Position numbers and translations under genes: made by a program. A DNA stretch of 6,554 bases from a bacterium (GTDB taxonomy: Bacteria; Cyanobacteriota; Sericytochromatia; S15B-MN24; VGJW01). Positions 1 to 5,870 of this stretch are shown in pieces. Positions within the stretch are counted from its first letter, which is position 1, and each line of letters starts with the position of its first letter. The stretch covers positions 1 through 6,554 of the forward strand of contig JAJYIO010000150.1 in NCBI GenBank assembly GCA_021790035.1, given 5' to 3'. The notes under the pieces were generated by a model. It was not told the DNA's origin, ran no database searches, and worked only from the letters and a program-made list of their open reading frames with translations.

Positions 1-16
1 GATTCCCGCGGGAATC
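1..16. repeat. Perfect 16-base palindrome inside eno
   Basis: GATTCCCGCGGGAATC at the window edge equals its own reverse complement. It encodes the conserved DSRGN of enolase, so protein constraint plus codon choice can explain it. The left flank is not visible, so its full length is unknown. Confidence 0.4.
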
Positions 17-1236
17 CCACGATCGAGGTGGACGTGCTCCTGGCCGGGGGGGCCATGGGACGGGCCGCCGTGCCTTCCGGGGCGTCTACCGGCGTTCACG
101 AGGCGCTGGAATTGCGCGACGACGACGAGCCGGAGCGCTTCGGCGGCAAGGGCGTTCTGCGGGCGGTGGACAACGTCAACGAGGTCTTGGCCGCCGAGCT
201 CGAGGGCGAGGACGCGATGGACCAGGCCAACATCGACCAGATGCTGATCGACCTCGATGGCACGCCCAACAAGGCCAAGCTCGGCGCCAACGCCATCCTG
301 GGGGTCTCTCTGGCTGTCGCCAAGGCCGCCGCCAACGCCGTGGAGCTCCCGCTCTACCGCTACCTGGGCGGCGTCGGCGCTCGCGTGCTTCCGGTTCCCC
401 TGATGAATGTCCTCAACGGCGGCGCCCACGCCGACAACCCGCTCGACTTCCAGGAGTTCATGATCGTTCCGGTGGGCTTCCCGACATTCTCGGAGGCGAT
501 TCGAGCCGGAGCCGAGGTTTTCCATGCCCTGAAGAAGGTCTTGAAGGGCAAGGGCCTGGCGACTTCGGTCGGCGATGAAGGCGGATTCGCGCCGCTCGTC
601 AAGGACGCCGACGAAGCGCTCAAGCTGATTCTCGAGGGCATCCAGAGCGCCGGTTACACGCCGGGCGATGACATCGCCCTCGCGCTCGATTCCGCGGCGT
701 CCGAGCTGTACAAGGACGGCGTGTACAACTTCCCGGGGGAAGGCACGAAGCGGACCCGGGAGCAGATGGTCGATTACTATGCCGAGCTGGTCGATCGCTA
801 TCCCATCGTGAGCATCGAAGACGGGATGGCAGAGGACGACTGGGACGGCTGGAAGGCCCTCACGCAGAAGCTCGGCGAGCGGATCCAGCTCGTGGGCGAC
901 GACGTGTTCGTCACCAACCCCGAGCGGATCGCGCGGGGCATCACCGAGGGCGTGGCCAACGCCGTGCTGATCAAGGTCAACCAGATCGGGACGCTGAGCG
1001 AGACCCTCTCCGCCATCGAAATGGCCAAGCGAGCAGGGTATCGGGTGGTCATCAGCCATCGCTCGGGCGAGACCGAGGATGCGACGATCGCCGACCTCGC
1101 CGTGGCGGTGAACGCCGGACAGATCAAGACGGGAAGCGCATCGCGAAGCGATCGCATCGCCAAGTACAACCAGCTCCTGCGCATCGAGGAGGAGCTCGGT
1201 GGGTCCGCCACCTTCCTCGGACGCGAGGCGTTTTGA
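1..1236 (+). CDS. eno: Enolase (phosphopyruvate hydratase), 5' partial
   Basis: Cytoplasmic glycolytic enzyme that interconverts 2-phosphoglycerate and phosphoenolpyruvate; Mg2+-dependent. The frame is open from base 1 and begins DSRGNPT, which in E. coli enolase starts at residue 14, so about 13 residues and the true start lie left of the window; the GTG at 28 is internal. Family landmarks, numbered from base 1: SGASTG mobile loop 26-31, GGAHA His143, QEF Glu152, GDEGG Glu193 (catalytic acid/base), metal ligands Asp230 (ALDSAAS), Glu273 (SIED) and Asp300 (GDD), catalytic Lys325 (IKVNQ), HRS 353-355 and Lys376 (IKTGSASRSDR). All key residues are present, and the 411 visible residues plus the missing start match the usual ~425-430. 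The stop is TGA. pyk follows 87 bases later on the same strand, and its enzyme uses the PEP made here. Identity is certain; only the N-terminus is missing. Confidence 0.98.
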   Translation, partial: DSRGNPTIEVDVLLAGGAMGRAAVPSGASTGVHEALELRDDDEPERFGGKGVLRAVDNVNEVLAAELEGEDAMDQANIDQMLIDLDGTPNKAKLGANAILGVSLAVAKAAANAVELPLYRYLGGVGARVLPVPLMNVLNGGAHADNPLDFQEFMIVPVGFPTFSEAIRAGAEVFHALKKVLKGKGLATSVGDEGGFAPLVKDADEALKLILEGIQSAGYTPGDDIALALDSAASELYKDGVYNFPGEGTKRTREQMVDYYAELVDRYPIVSIEDGMAEDDWDGWKALTQKLGERIQLVGDDVFVTNPERIARGITEGVANAVLIKVNQIGTLSETLSAIEMAKRAGYRVVISHRSGETEDATIADLAVAVNAGQIKTGSASRSDRIAKYNQLLRIEEELGGSATFLGREAF

Positions 1237-1323
1237 TCTTGGCTCGGCCAGGCTTGGGTCCGGGGAGGTAGGCGCGGTGCCCTTCACGTGGGCAACCCCC
1301 GAACCCGCTGCGAGGCCTGATCG
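1237..1323 (+). other. eno-pyk intergenic spacer with weak possible stem-loop
   Basis: An 87-base gap between two co-directional genes. TGCCC at 1278-1282 can pair with GGGCA at 1290-1294 (7-base loop), and CGGGG at 1261-1265 can pair around it with CCCCG at 1297-1301. No T-run follows, so this is not a canonical intrinsic terminator, and in such GC-rich DNA 5-bp stems are expected by chance. I see no convincing -10/-35 pair. The spacer more likely allows read-through from eno into pyk than ends transcription, but the sequence alone does not settle it. Confidence 0.25.
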
Positions 1324-3138
1324 ATGACCGACCCCAACGTGGTGTCACTGGCGGGCGCGGACGCCGAGCCCGACGCATGGCGCGGCGGCCTCGGCCGCAA
1401 GGGCACGAAGGTCGTCGCAACCCTCGGGCCGGCATGTTCCTCCGACGAGGCGGTGCGCCTGCTCATCCGGGCCGGGGTGGACGCCTTCCGGCTCAACTTC
1501 AGCCATGGCACGCACGATACGCATCGCGAGAACATCCTGAGGGTCCGCCGGATCGCCAGCGAAGAGGGCCGGATGGTGGCCATCTTGCAGGACATCCAGG
1601 GGCCCAAGATCCGGATCGGCGAGGTCACTGGCGGCCAGGTCGAGCTCGTTGGCGGCGCGGAGTACATCCTGACGGCGTCCGAGGTGATCGCGGACTCGCG
1701 GCGGGCTTACGTCTCGCTGCCGCGCATGACCGAGGACGTCAAGGTCGGGGCTCACGTGCTGATCGACGACGGCCTGATCGAGCTCCAGGTCATCCGGATC
1801 GAGGACGGTGAGCTCGTGTGCCGGGTGATGGTGGGCGGATGGCTCAAGCCCCACAAGGGCGTCAACTTCCCCGGGGCTTCCCTGCGGGTTTCGGTCATCA
1901 CCGACAAGGACCGGGCCGATCTTCAGTTCGGCGCCGAGATGGGTGTCGACTGGGTCGCGGCATCCTTCGTGCAGCAGGCGCAGGACATCCTGGAGGTCAA
2001 GGAGCTTCTCGCCCGTCTTGGCAAGCGCACGCCGGTCATCGCCAAGATCGAGCGGCGCGAGGCCGTTGCGGCCATGCGCGACATCATCCTGGTCGCTGAC
2101 GGCGTGATGGTGGCACGGGGTGACCTTGGCGTGGAGATCCCGGTCGAGGACGTGCCTCTGGTGCAAAAGGAGATCATCCGCATCTGCAACCTGGAAGGGA
2201 AGCCGGTCATCACCGCGACGCAGATGCTCGATTCGATGGTCCACAACCCGCGCCCGACGCGAGCCGAGGCCAGCGACGTGGCCAATGCCATCCTGGATGG
2301 CACCGACGCGGTCATGCTGTCGAACGAAACCGCAGCCGGCCAGTACCCGGTCGAGGCGGTCGAGATGATGACGCGGATCGTCTTGCAGACCGAGCGCGCC
2401 CAGAAGGTATTAGAGCGCCCCGAGCTCGGCATGCACTACATGCGGCCGGTCCAGGACGCGATCGCGCATGCCGCCGTGCAGATGGCGCCCGATCTCGGGG
2501 CCAACGCGATCCTGACGGCGACTCACTCGGGCTCCTCGGCCCGGTCGGTCAGCAAGTACCGGCCGCGGTGTCCCATCCTCGCGGCGGCCGTCAGCGAGGA
2601 GGTTTGCCGGCAGCTGGCCCTGGTCTGGGGCGTCGTGCCGTTCTTCGTGCCGGAACTCGTGAGCGTCGACGAGCTGTTCAAGCAGGCCATCAGCCAGGCC
2701 ACATCGGCGGGTCTGGTCGAGGATGGAGATGTCGTGATCCTGGTCGCGGGAGTTCCGATGGGAGTCCCCGGGACCACGAACATGATCAAGGTCGAGATCG
2801 TCTCGATCGTCCTGGCCCGGGGCATGGGACTCGGCCAGCGTGCGGTGTCGGCGGTCGCCCGTCGTTTCACCACACCTGCCGAGGCCAACGTTCAGCTCGG
2901 CGACGGCGAGATTCTGGTGTGCGATCACACCGATCCCGCGTGGGAGCCTGCCATGCACAAGGCCGCGGCCATCGTGGTGCGAGCGGGTGGACTCACCAGC
3001 CACTCGGCCATCGTCGCGCTCGAGATGGGAATTCCGGTCCTGCTGGCGGTCGAGGACCTCGAGAAGATCCCCGACGCCTCGGTCGTCACCGTCGATCCCA
3101 TCCACGGAGCGGTGTACCAGGGCCAGGTGCGCATCTGA
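1324..3138 (+). CDS. pyk: Pyruvate kinase with C-terminal PEP-utiliser-like domain
   Basis: Cytoplasmic enzyme transferring phosphate from phosphoenolpyruvate to ADP, giving pyruvate and ATP. The N-terminal barrel carries FRLNFSHG (55-62; Arg56, Asn58, Ser60), QGPKIR (92-97), IAKIE with catalytic Lys241 and metal ligand Glu243, MVARGDLG (262-269; Asp267) and the TATQMLDSM...NPRPTRAE block (297-315). A regulatory domain follows to about residue 500. The last ~85 residues are a domain like the mobile phosphohistidine domain of PEP-utilising enzymes, with GGLTSHSAIV and His560; the same extension is known from Geobacillus and some other bacterial pyruvate kinases, which explains 604 residues instead of ~470. 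The residue aligned with rabbit-muscle Glu117 is Lys95, with Ile91, Gln92 and Ile98 around it, the pattern of K+-independent enzymes. The ATG is the first possible start: an in-frame TGA lies 6 bases upstream, and a modest GAGG lies at 1312-1315. Leu363 is TTA, the only TTA codon I found in the four + strand genes. Confidence 0.97.
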   Translation: MTDPNVVSLAGADAEPDAWRGGLGRKGTKVVATLGPACSSDEAVRLLIRAGVDAFRLNFSHGTHDTHRENILRVRRIASEEGRMVAILQDIQGPKIRIGEVTGGQVELVGGAEYILTASEVIADSRRAYVSLPRMTEDVKVGAHVLIDDGLIELQVIRIEDGELVCRVMVGGWLKPHKGVNFPGASLRVSVITDKDRADLQFGAEMGVDWVAASFVQQAQDILEVKELLARLGKRTPVIAKIERREAVAAMRDIILVADGVMVARGDLGVEIPVEDVPLVQKEIIRICNLEGKPVITATQMLDSMVHNPRPTRAEASDVANAILDGTDAVMLSNETAAGQYPVEAVEMMTRIVLQTERAQKVLERPELGMHYMRPVQDAIAHAAVQMAPDLGANAILTATHSGSSARSVSKYRPRCPILAAAVSEEVCRQLALVWGVVPFFVPELVSVDELFKQAISQATSAGLVEDGDVVILVAGVPMGVPGTTNMIKVEIVSIVLARGMGLGQRAVSAVARRFTTPAEANVQLGDGEILVCDHTDPAWEPAMHKAAAIVVRAGGLTSHSAIVALEMGIPVLLAVEDLEKIPDASVVTVDPIHGAVYQGQVRI

Positions 3139-3182
3139 TGACCATCGTCCGGAAAGGTCGCGCTACCGGGCTCGCAGCCTGA
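3138..3182 (+). CDS. Possible 14-codon leader ORF overlapping the pyk stop
   Basis: An ATG overlaps the pyk stop as TGATG, the arrangement typical of translational coupling by re-initiation. It opens a 14-codon reading frame (MTIVRKGRATGLAA) ending in TGA at 3180-3182, 11 bases before the nnr start. The frame differs from that of nnr, so it is not an N-terminal extension of it. I recognise no function. The peptide is too short for codon bias to mean anything, and no strong Shine-Dalgarno precedes it, so initiation would depend on ribosomes finishing pyk. It may be chance. If translated, its stop would place a ribosome over the hairpin at the nnr start. Confidence 0.2.
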   Translation: MTIVRKGRATGLAA

Positions 3183-3183
3183 G

Positions 3184-3205
3184 GTTGGCCAGGATGAGGG
3201 CCAAC
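3184..3205 (+). promoter_or_regulatory. Hairpin with the nnr start codon in its loop
   Basis: GTTGGCC at 3184-3190 and GGCCAAC at 3199-3205 form a perfect 7-bp inverted repeat separated by 8 bases (AGGATGAG). The ATG of nnr (3194-3196) lies inside that loop, and the GAGG at 3181-3184 that could serve as ribosome binding site abuts the stem. In RNA this could limit initiation at nnr until an upstream ribosome opens the stem. The pairing is visible; the regulatory role is inference. Confidence 0.35.
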
Positions 3206-4720
3206 GCCGTCGCCACGGTTGCCGAGACGCGCCAAATCGAGCGGGCGACCATCGAATCCGTCGGCATCCCGGTCGAGGTCTTGATGGAGCGCGCGGCCCT
3301 TGGCGTGGCTGCCGTGGTGGCCGGGCAATCGGGTGCATCGGATCGGATGGCGGTTCTGGCCGGGACCGGGCACAACGGGGGCGATGCGGCGGCGTGCGCT
3401 CGCATCCTGCGCTCGTGGGGATACGATTCGCACCTCTACCTGGCGTCCGGAACGCCGGGGCCCGTGGTGGCGGCCCAGATCGCCGCGGCGCGAGCCTACG
3501 GCGTCTCGATCTGGCCCCTGGCCGAGTTCCGGGCGGCTCCGGTGGTCGTCGACGGCCTCTTCGGGTTCGGACTCGACCGACCTCCCGAGGGCGCGATCCG
3601 CGACGCGATCGGCCGTGTCAACGAGAGGCGCAGCGGGATCGTAGTGGCCATCGATCTTCCCAGCGGCACCCACGGCGACACGGGCTCCGCGCCGGGCATT
3701 CGGGTCGACGCCACGCACACGGTCGCGACGGGCCTGGTCAAGCTGGGCGCCGTCAGCGATCCTGCGGTCGATGCGGTCGGTGAGCTCTGGCAGGCCGACC
3801 TGGGATTCCCGCAATCCGAGGTCGAGGCCCTGTCGGGCCATATTCTCGGACCGGCGGCGCTGCCCGGACGCCGGCGCTCAGCGCACAAGGGGGATGGGGG
3901 CACGGCGGTCGTCATCGGGGGCTCGGCGGCGATGAGCGGCGCCCCGGGTTTGGTGGCCAGGGCGGCCTACCGGGCGGGGGCCGGGCTCGTCATCGCGATG
4001 GTGCCGCGGTCCATCCGTGAGGCCGTGGCGATCGGCGTCCCCGAGGCCCTGGTGGTGCCCTTGCTGGAGGAGGATGGGAGCCTCGTTCCGGGGGCTTCCG
4101 AACAGATCATCCCGTATCTCGAGCGTGCCACGGCCGTCTCGATCGGTCCGGGCCTGGGGACCCGCGAGGGATCCCGCTCCCTGGCGAGATGGCTCTGGTC
4201 CGCCTGGGATGGTCCGCTTCTGGTTGACGCGGATGCGCTGGTTTCGGGCGCGATCGGCGAGCCTCGACAGGGGGCGACGATCTTGACGCCGCACCCGGGC
4301 GAGGCGGGGCGTCTTCTCGGCCGGTCCGTCCAGGAGGTCCAGGGGGATCGATTGGCGACAGGTCGCGAACTTGCGGCGCGGACGGGCGCGACGATCGTGC
4401 TGAAGGGTGCTCGCACCCTGGTCGTGCGTGCCGACATGCAGTACGGCGTCCTGGTCCGGACCACGCCCGCTCTGGCGACCGCAGGAAGCGGGGACGTCCT
4501 GTCGGGCTTCATCGTGGGCCTGATGGCCCAGCGACACGGGGCCGTTCAAGCCGCAGAGCAGGCGGTGGTCCTGCACGCAACCGCGGGGCTGCGCGCCAGC
4601 CAGAGCGGCCGTGCGGGCGGTGTAGTCGCCCGAGATCTGCTAGACTATTGCATCTTCACTGGGGAGTCTCTTGGCGGTCCCCTACCCTCGATCGGGTTCC
4701 CGGCCATCCGGTTGACCTGA
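3194..4720 (+). CDS. nnr: Bifunctional NAD(P)H-hydrate epimerase / ADP-dependent dehydratase
   Basis: Metabolite-repair enzyme. The N-terminal YjeF-N domain epimerises R- and S-NAD(P)HX; the C-terminal ribokinase-like domain dehydrates S-NAD(P)HX back to NAD(P)H using ADP (ATP in eukaryotes). N-terminal marks: GTGHNGGDA 57-65 (family form GxGNNGGDG), VVDGLFG with Asp120, IDLPSG with Asp154. C-terminal marks: HKGD 231-234, the GGS...GAPGLVARAAYRAGAGL block, GPGLGT 318-323, VDADAL 344-349, TPHPGE 365-370 and AGSGDVLSG 430-438 with Asp434. The 508 residues are normal for the fused form. The reading frame is open far upstream inside pyk, but the ATG at 3194 is chosen because it clears pyk, has GAGG 9 bases upstream and gives the usual short lead into the ETRQIERATIE...LMERA helix. 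Oddities are His60 and Ala65 in the first motif, which could tune or weaken epimerase activity. The identity of both domains is secure. Confidence 0.95.
   Translation: MRANAVATVAETRQIERATIESVGIPVEVLMERAALGVAAVVAGQSGASDRMAVLAGTGHNGGDAAACARILRSWGYDSHLYLASGTPGPVVAAQIAAARAYGVSIWPLAEFRAAPVVVDGLFGFGLDRPPEGAIRDAIGRVNERRSGIVVAIDLPSGTHGDTGSAPGIRVDATHTVATGLVKLGAVSDPAVDAVGELWQADLGFPQSEVEALSGHILGPAALPGRRRSAHKGDGGTAVVIGGSAAMSGAPGLVARAAYRAGAGLVIAMVPRSIREAVAIGVPEALVVPLLEEDGSLVPGASEQIIPYLERATAVSIGPGLGTREGSRSLARWLWSAWDGPLLVDADALVSGAIGEPRQGATILTPHPGEAGRLLGRSVQEVQGDRLATGRELAARTGATIVLKGARTLVVRADMQYGVLVRTTPALATAGSGDVLSGFIVGLMAQRHGAVQAAEQAVVLHATAGLRASQSGRAGGVVARDLLDYCIFTGESLGGPLPSIGFPAIRLT
4638..4646 (+). promoter_or_regulatory. 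Possible extended -10 promoter element for glpX
   Basis: TGC-TAGACT fits the extended -10 pattern TGN + TATAAT (4 of 6 bases) and lies in a locally AT-richer patch (4638-4657) inside the 3' end of nnr. I see no good -35 at 16-18 bases spacing, which extended -10 promoters can lack. A start near 4653 would give glpX a leader of about 170 bases and let it be expressed apart from nnr and pyk. Prediction from motif only. Confidence 0.3.
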
Positions 4721-4722
4721 GG

Positions 4723-4741
4723 GCCCGGCCGGAATCCGGGC
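4723..4741 (+). repeat. GC-rich hairpin just after the nnr stop
   Basis: GCCCGG at 4723-4728 and CCGGGC at 4736-4741 form a 6-bp perfect stem with a 7-base loop, beginning 2 bases after the nnr stop. No T-run follows, so it is not a canonical intrinsic terminator; it could protect the nnr 3' end, be part of the glpX leader, or be chance in GC-rich DNA. The rest of the 102-base gap to glpX (4742-4822) shows nothing I recognise apart from the ribosome binding site. Confidence 0.3.
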
Positions 4742-4808
4742 GGGCGGACCACATCCAGGCAGGCTACCGAACGCGCCGTGTGCGGGTTGCCGATAGGCGC
4801 CCGAGTTC

Positions 4809-4815
4809 AAAGGAG
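4809..4815 (+). promoter_or_regulatory. Shine-Dalgarno AAAGGAG deciding the glpX start
   Basis: AAAGGAG lies 7 bases upstream of the GTG at 4823, ideal spacing and the strongest ribosome binding site in the window. It decides the start against the earlier in-frame GTG at 4778, which has no such site. Confidence 0.85.
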
Positions 4816-4822
4816 AACCACC

Positions 4823-5833
4823 GTGCTGGATGCCGCCTCCCCCGCCGTGCGTCGGACGGGAACCGACATCGAGAAGGACCTGTCCCTCGAGATCGTGCAG
4901 GTCACCGAGGCCGCCGCGATCGCCGCAGGCCGTTGCATGGGCCAGGGCGACAACAACGGGGCCGATCAAGCGGCCACCGATGCGATGCGCCAGGCGCTCA
5001 ACGAGCTCGAGATCTCGGGTCGGATCGTGATCGGAGAGGGAGAGCGCGACGAGGCGCCGATGCTCTACATCGGCGAGGAACTCGGCAAGGGCGGCGTCGA
5101 GGTGGACATCGCCGTGGATCCCCTCGAAGGAACCAACCTGGTCGCTCGCGGTCTGGCCAACTCGATCGCCGTCATGGCGGTCTCGGAGCGCGGCGGACTG
5201 GTCCACGCTCCCGACACCTACATGGAAAAGCTGATCGTCGGTCCCGCCGCTGCGGGCAAGGTGGATATCACGGCGCCGATCAAGACCAACCTCGCCATCA
5301 TCGCGATGAGCATGAATCGCGACATCGAGGACCTCACGATCGTCATCCTGGATCGCCCCCGCCACAAGAACCTCATCGACGAGGTTCGCGCTGCCGGGGC
5401 GCGCATTCGCCTCATCGGCGACGGTGATGTCGCCGCAGCCATTTCATCGGCGGTTCGTGGTACCGCGGTGCACGGCGTGTTCGGCACGGGCGGGGCTCCC
5501 GAGGGGGTGCTCGCGGCGGCCGCCATGAAATGCCTCGGCGGGGAGATTCAGGCCCGCTTCAGGCCGCGCAACGACGACGAGGCCGACCGCTGCCGCAAGA
5601 TGGGCATCGACCTCGACAAGGTCTATACCACCAACGAGCTCGCGCCTGGCAAGAGCATCATCTTCTCGGCGACCGGTATCACCGAGGGCGATATCCTCCA
5701 CGGCGTCCGTTACTTCGGCTCGGGATGCCGCACCTACTCGCTGGTCATGACGCTCGACGCCGGACTCATCCGCTTCATCGACAGCGTGGTTCTCACCGAT
5801 CGCCGCACCCCGGTGCAGCTCGAGAGGTTCTAG
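4823..5833 (+). CDS. glpX: Class II fructose-1,6-bisphosphatase (GlpX type)
   Basis: Cytoplasmic metal-dependent phosphatase turning fructose 1,6-bisphosphate into fructose 6-phosphate, the irreversible gluconeogenic step; some relatives also act on sedoheptulose 1,7-bisphosphate. From the GTG start it is 336 residues, the same length as E. coli GlpX, with about 14 extra N-terminal residues. Active-site residues align with the E. coli enzyme: Asp48 (GAD; E. coli Asp33), Glu72 (VIGEGERDEAPMLYIGE; Glu57), Asp99, Glu102 and Thr104 (AVDPLEGT; Asp85, Glu88, Thr90) and Glu227 (GGAPEG; Glu213). The YMEKLIVGP and FSATGITEGD blocks are also intact. The start is fixed by AAAGGAG 7 bases upstream. It follows nnr by 102 bases, long enough for its own promoter, and may be transcribed independently of the glycolytic genes. 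SBPase activity cannot be judged from sequence. Confidence 0.96.
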   Translation: MLDAASPAVRRTGTDIEKDLSLEIVQVTEAAAIAAGRCMGQGDNNGADQAATDAMRQALNELEISGRIVIGEGERDEAPMLYIGEELGKGGVEVDIAVDPLEGTNLVARGLANSIAVMAVSERGGLVHAPDTYMEKLIVGPAAAGKVDITAPIKTNLAIIAMSMNRDIEDLTIVILDRPRHKNLIDEVRAAGARIRLIGDGDVAAAISSAVRGTAVHGVFGTGGAPEGVLAAAAMKCLGGEIQARFRPRNDDEADRCRKMGIDLDKVYTTNELAPGKSIIFSATGITEGDILHGVRYFGSGCRTYSLVMTLDAGLIRFIDSVVLTDRRTPVQLERF

Positions 5834-5839
5834 TCGGAT

Positions 5840-5870
5840 CGTTTTACAGCCGGCTGTAGAACGTCTACAG
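5840..5870. repeat. Overlapping inverted repeats in the convergent glpX / PLD gap
   Basis: The 31 bases between two facing stop codons hold a perfect 14-base palindrome (TACAGCCGGCTGTA, 5845-5858). It extends to a 24-base inverted repeat, 5840-5863, with a single T/G mismatch, giving a stem of about 10 bp around a CCGG loop. A second, mutually exclusive hairpin pairs CTGTAGA 5854-5860 with TCTACAG 5864-5870 and runs into the stop codon of the minus-strand gene. No U-run follows on either strand. The position suggests a bidirectional transcription end or an mRNA 3'-end stabiliser; this is inferred from location and symmetry only. Confidence 0.45.

Noticed and set aside
1237..1323. Intrinsic terminator between eno and pyk
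   Set aside because: Only 5-bp stems and no T-run; kept as a low-confidence spacer note instead.
1345..2244. A 299-codon open frame on the minus strand across pyk
   Set aside because: Antisense to a clear pyruvate kinase. Long stop-free minus-strand frames are expected opposite GC-rich codon usage; the translation is low-complexity Asp/Arg/His/Leu-rich with no recognisable domain.
2410..2412. Single TTA leucine codon in pyk as a possible regulatory rare codon
   Set aside because: Rare in this window, but another TTA occurs in the phospholipase D-like gene. Without genome-wide codon counts or a known rare-tRNA switch here it cannot be read as regulation.
2840..3193. Extending nnr 118 codons upstream into pyk
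   Set aside because: The extra residues are an out-of-frame reading of the pyruvate kinase C-terminal domain; the family N-terminus begins just after the ATG at 3194.
3086..3841. A 251-codon open frame on the minus strand across the pyk end and nnr
   Set aside because: Overlaps two well-supported genes and shows no family motif; composition is typical of a GC-rich shadow frame.
4778..4822. Earlier GTG start for glpX adding 15 residues
   Set aside because: No Shine-Dalgarno upstream of 4778, while AAAGGAG is ideally placed for the GTG at 4823, giving the usual GlpX length.
4682..5365. A 227-codon open frame on the minus strand across the glpX leader and glpX
   Set aside because: Antisense to glpX with no recognisable domain, and its composition mirrors glpX codons.
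4648..5427. A 259-codon + strand frame starting in the nnr end
   Set aside because: Overlaps glpX in another frame; Arg/Gly/His-rich low-complexity product with no domain and a weak TTG start.
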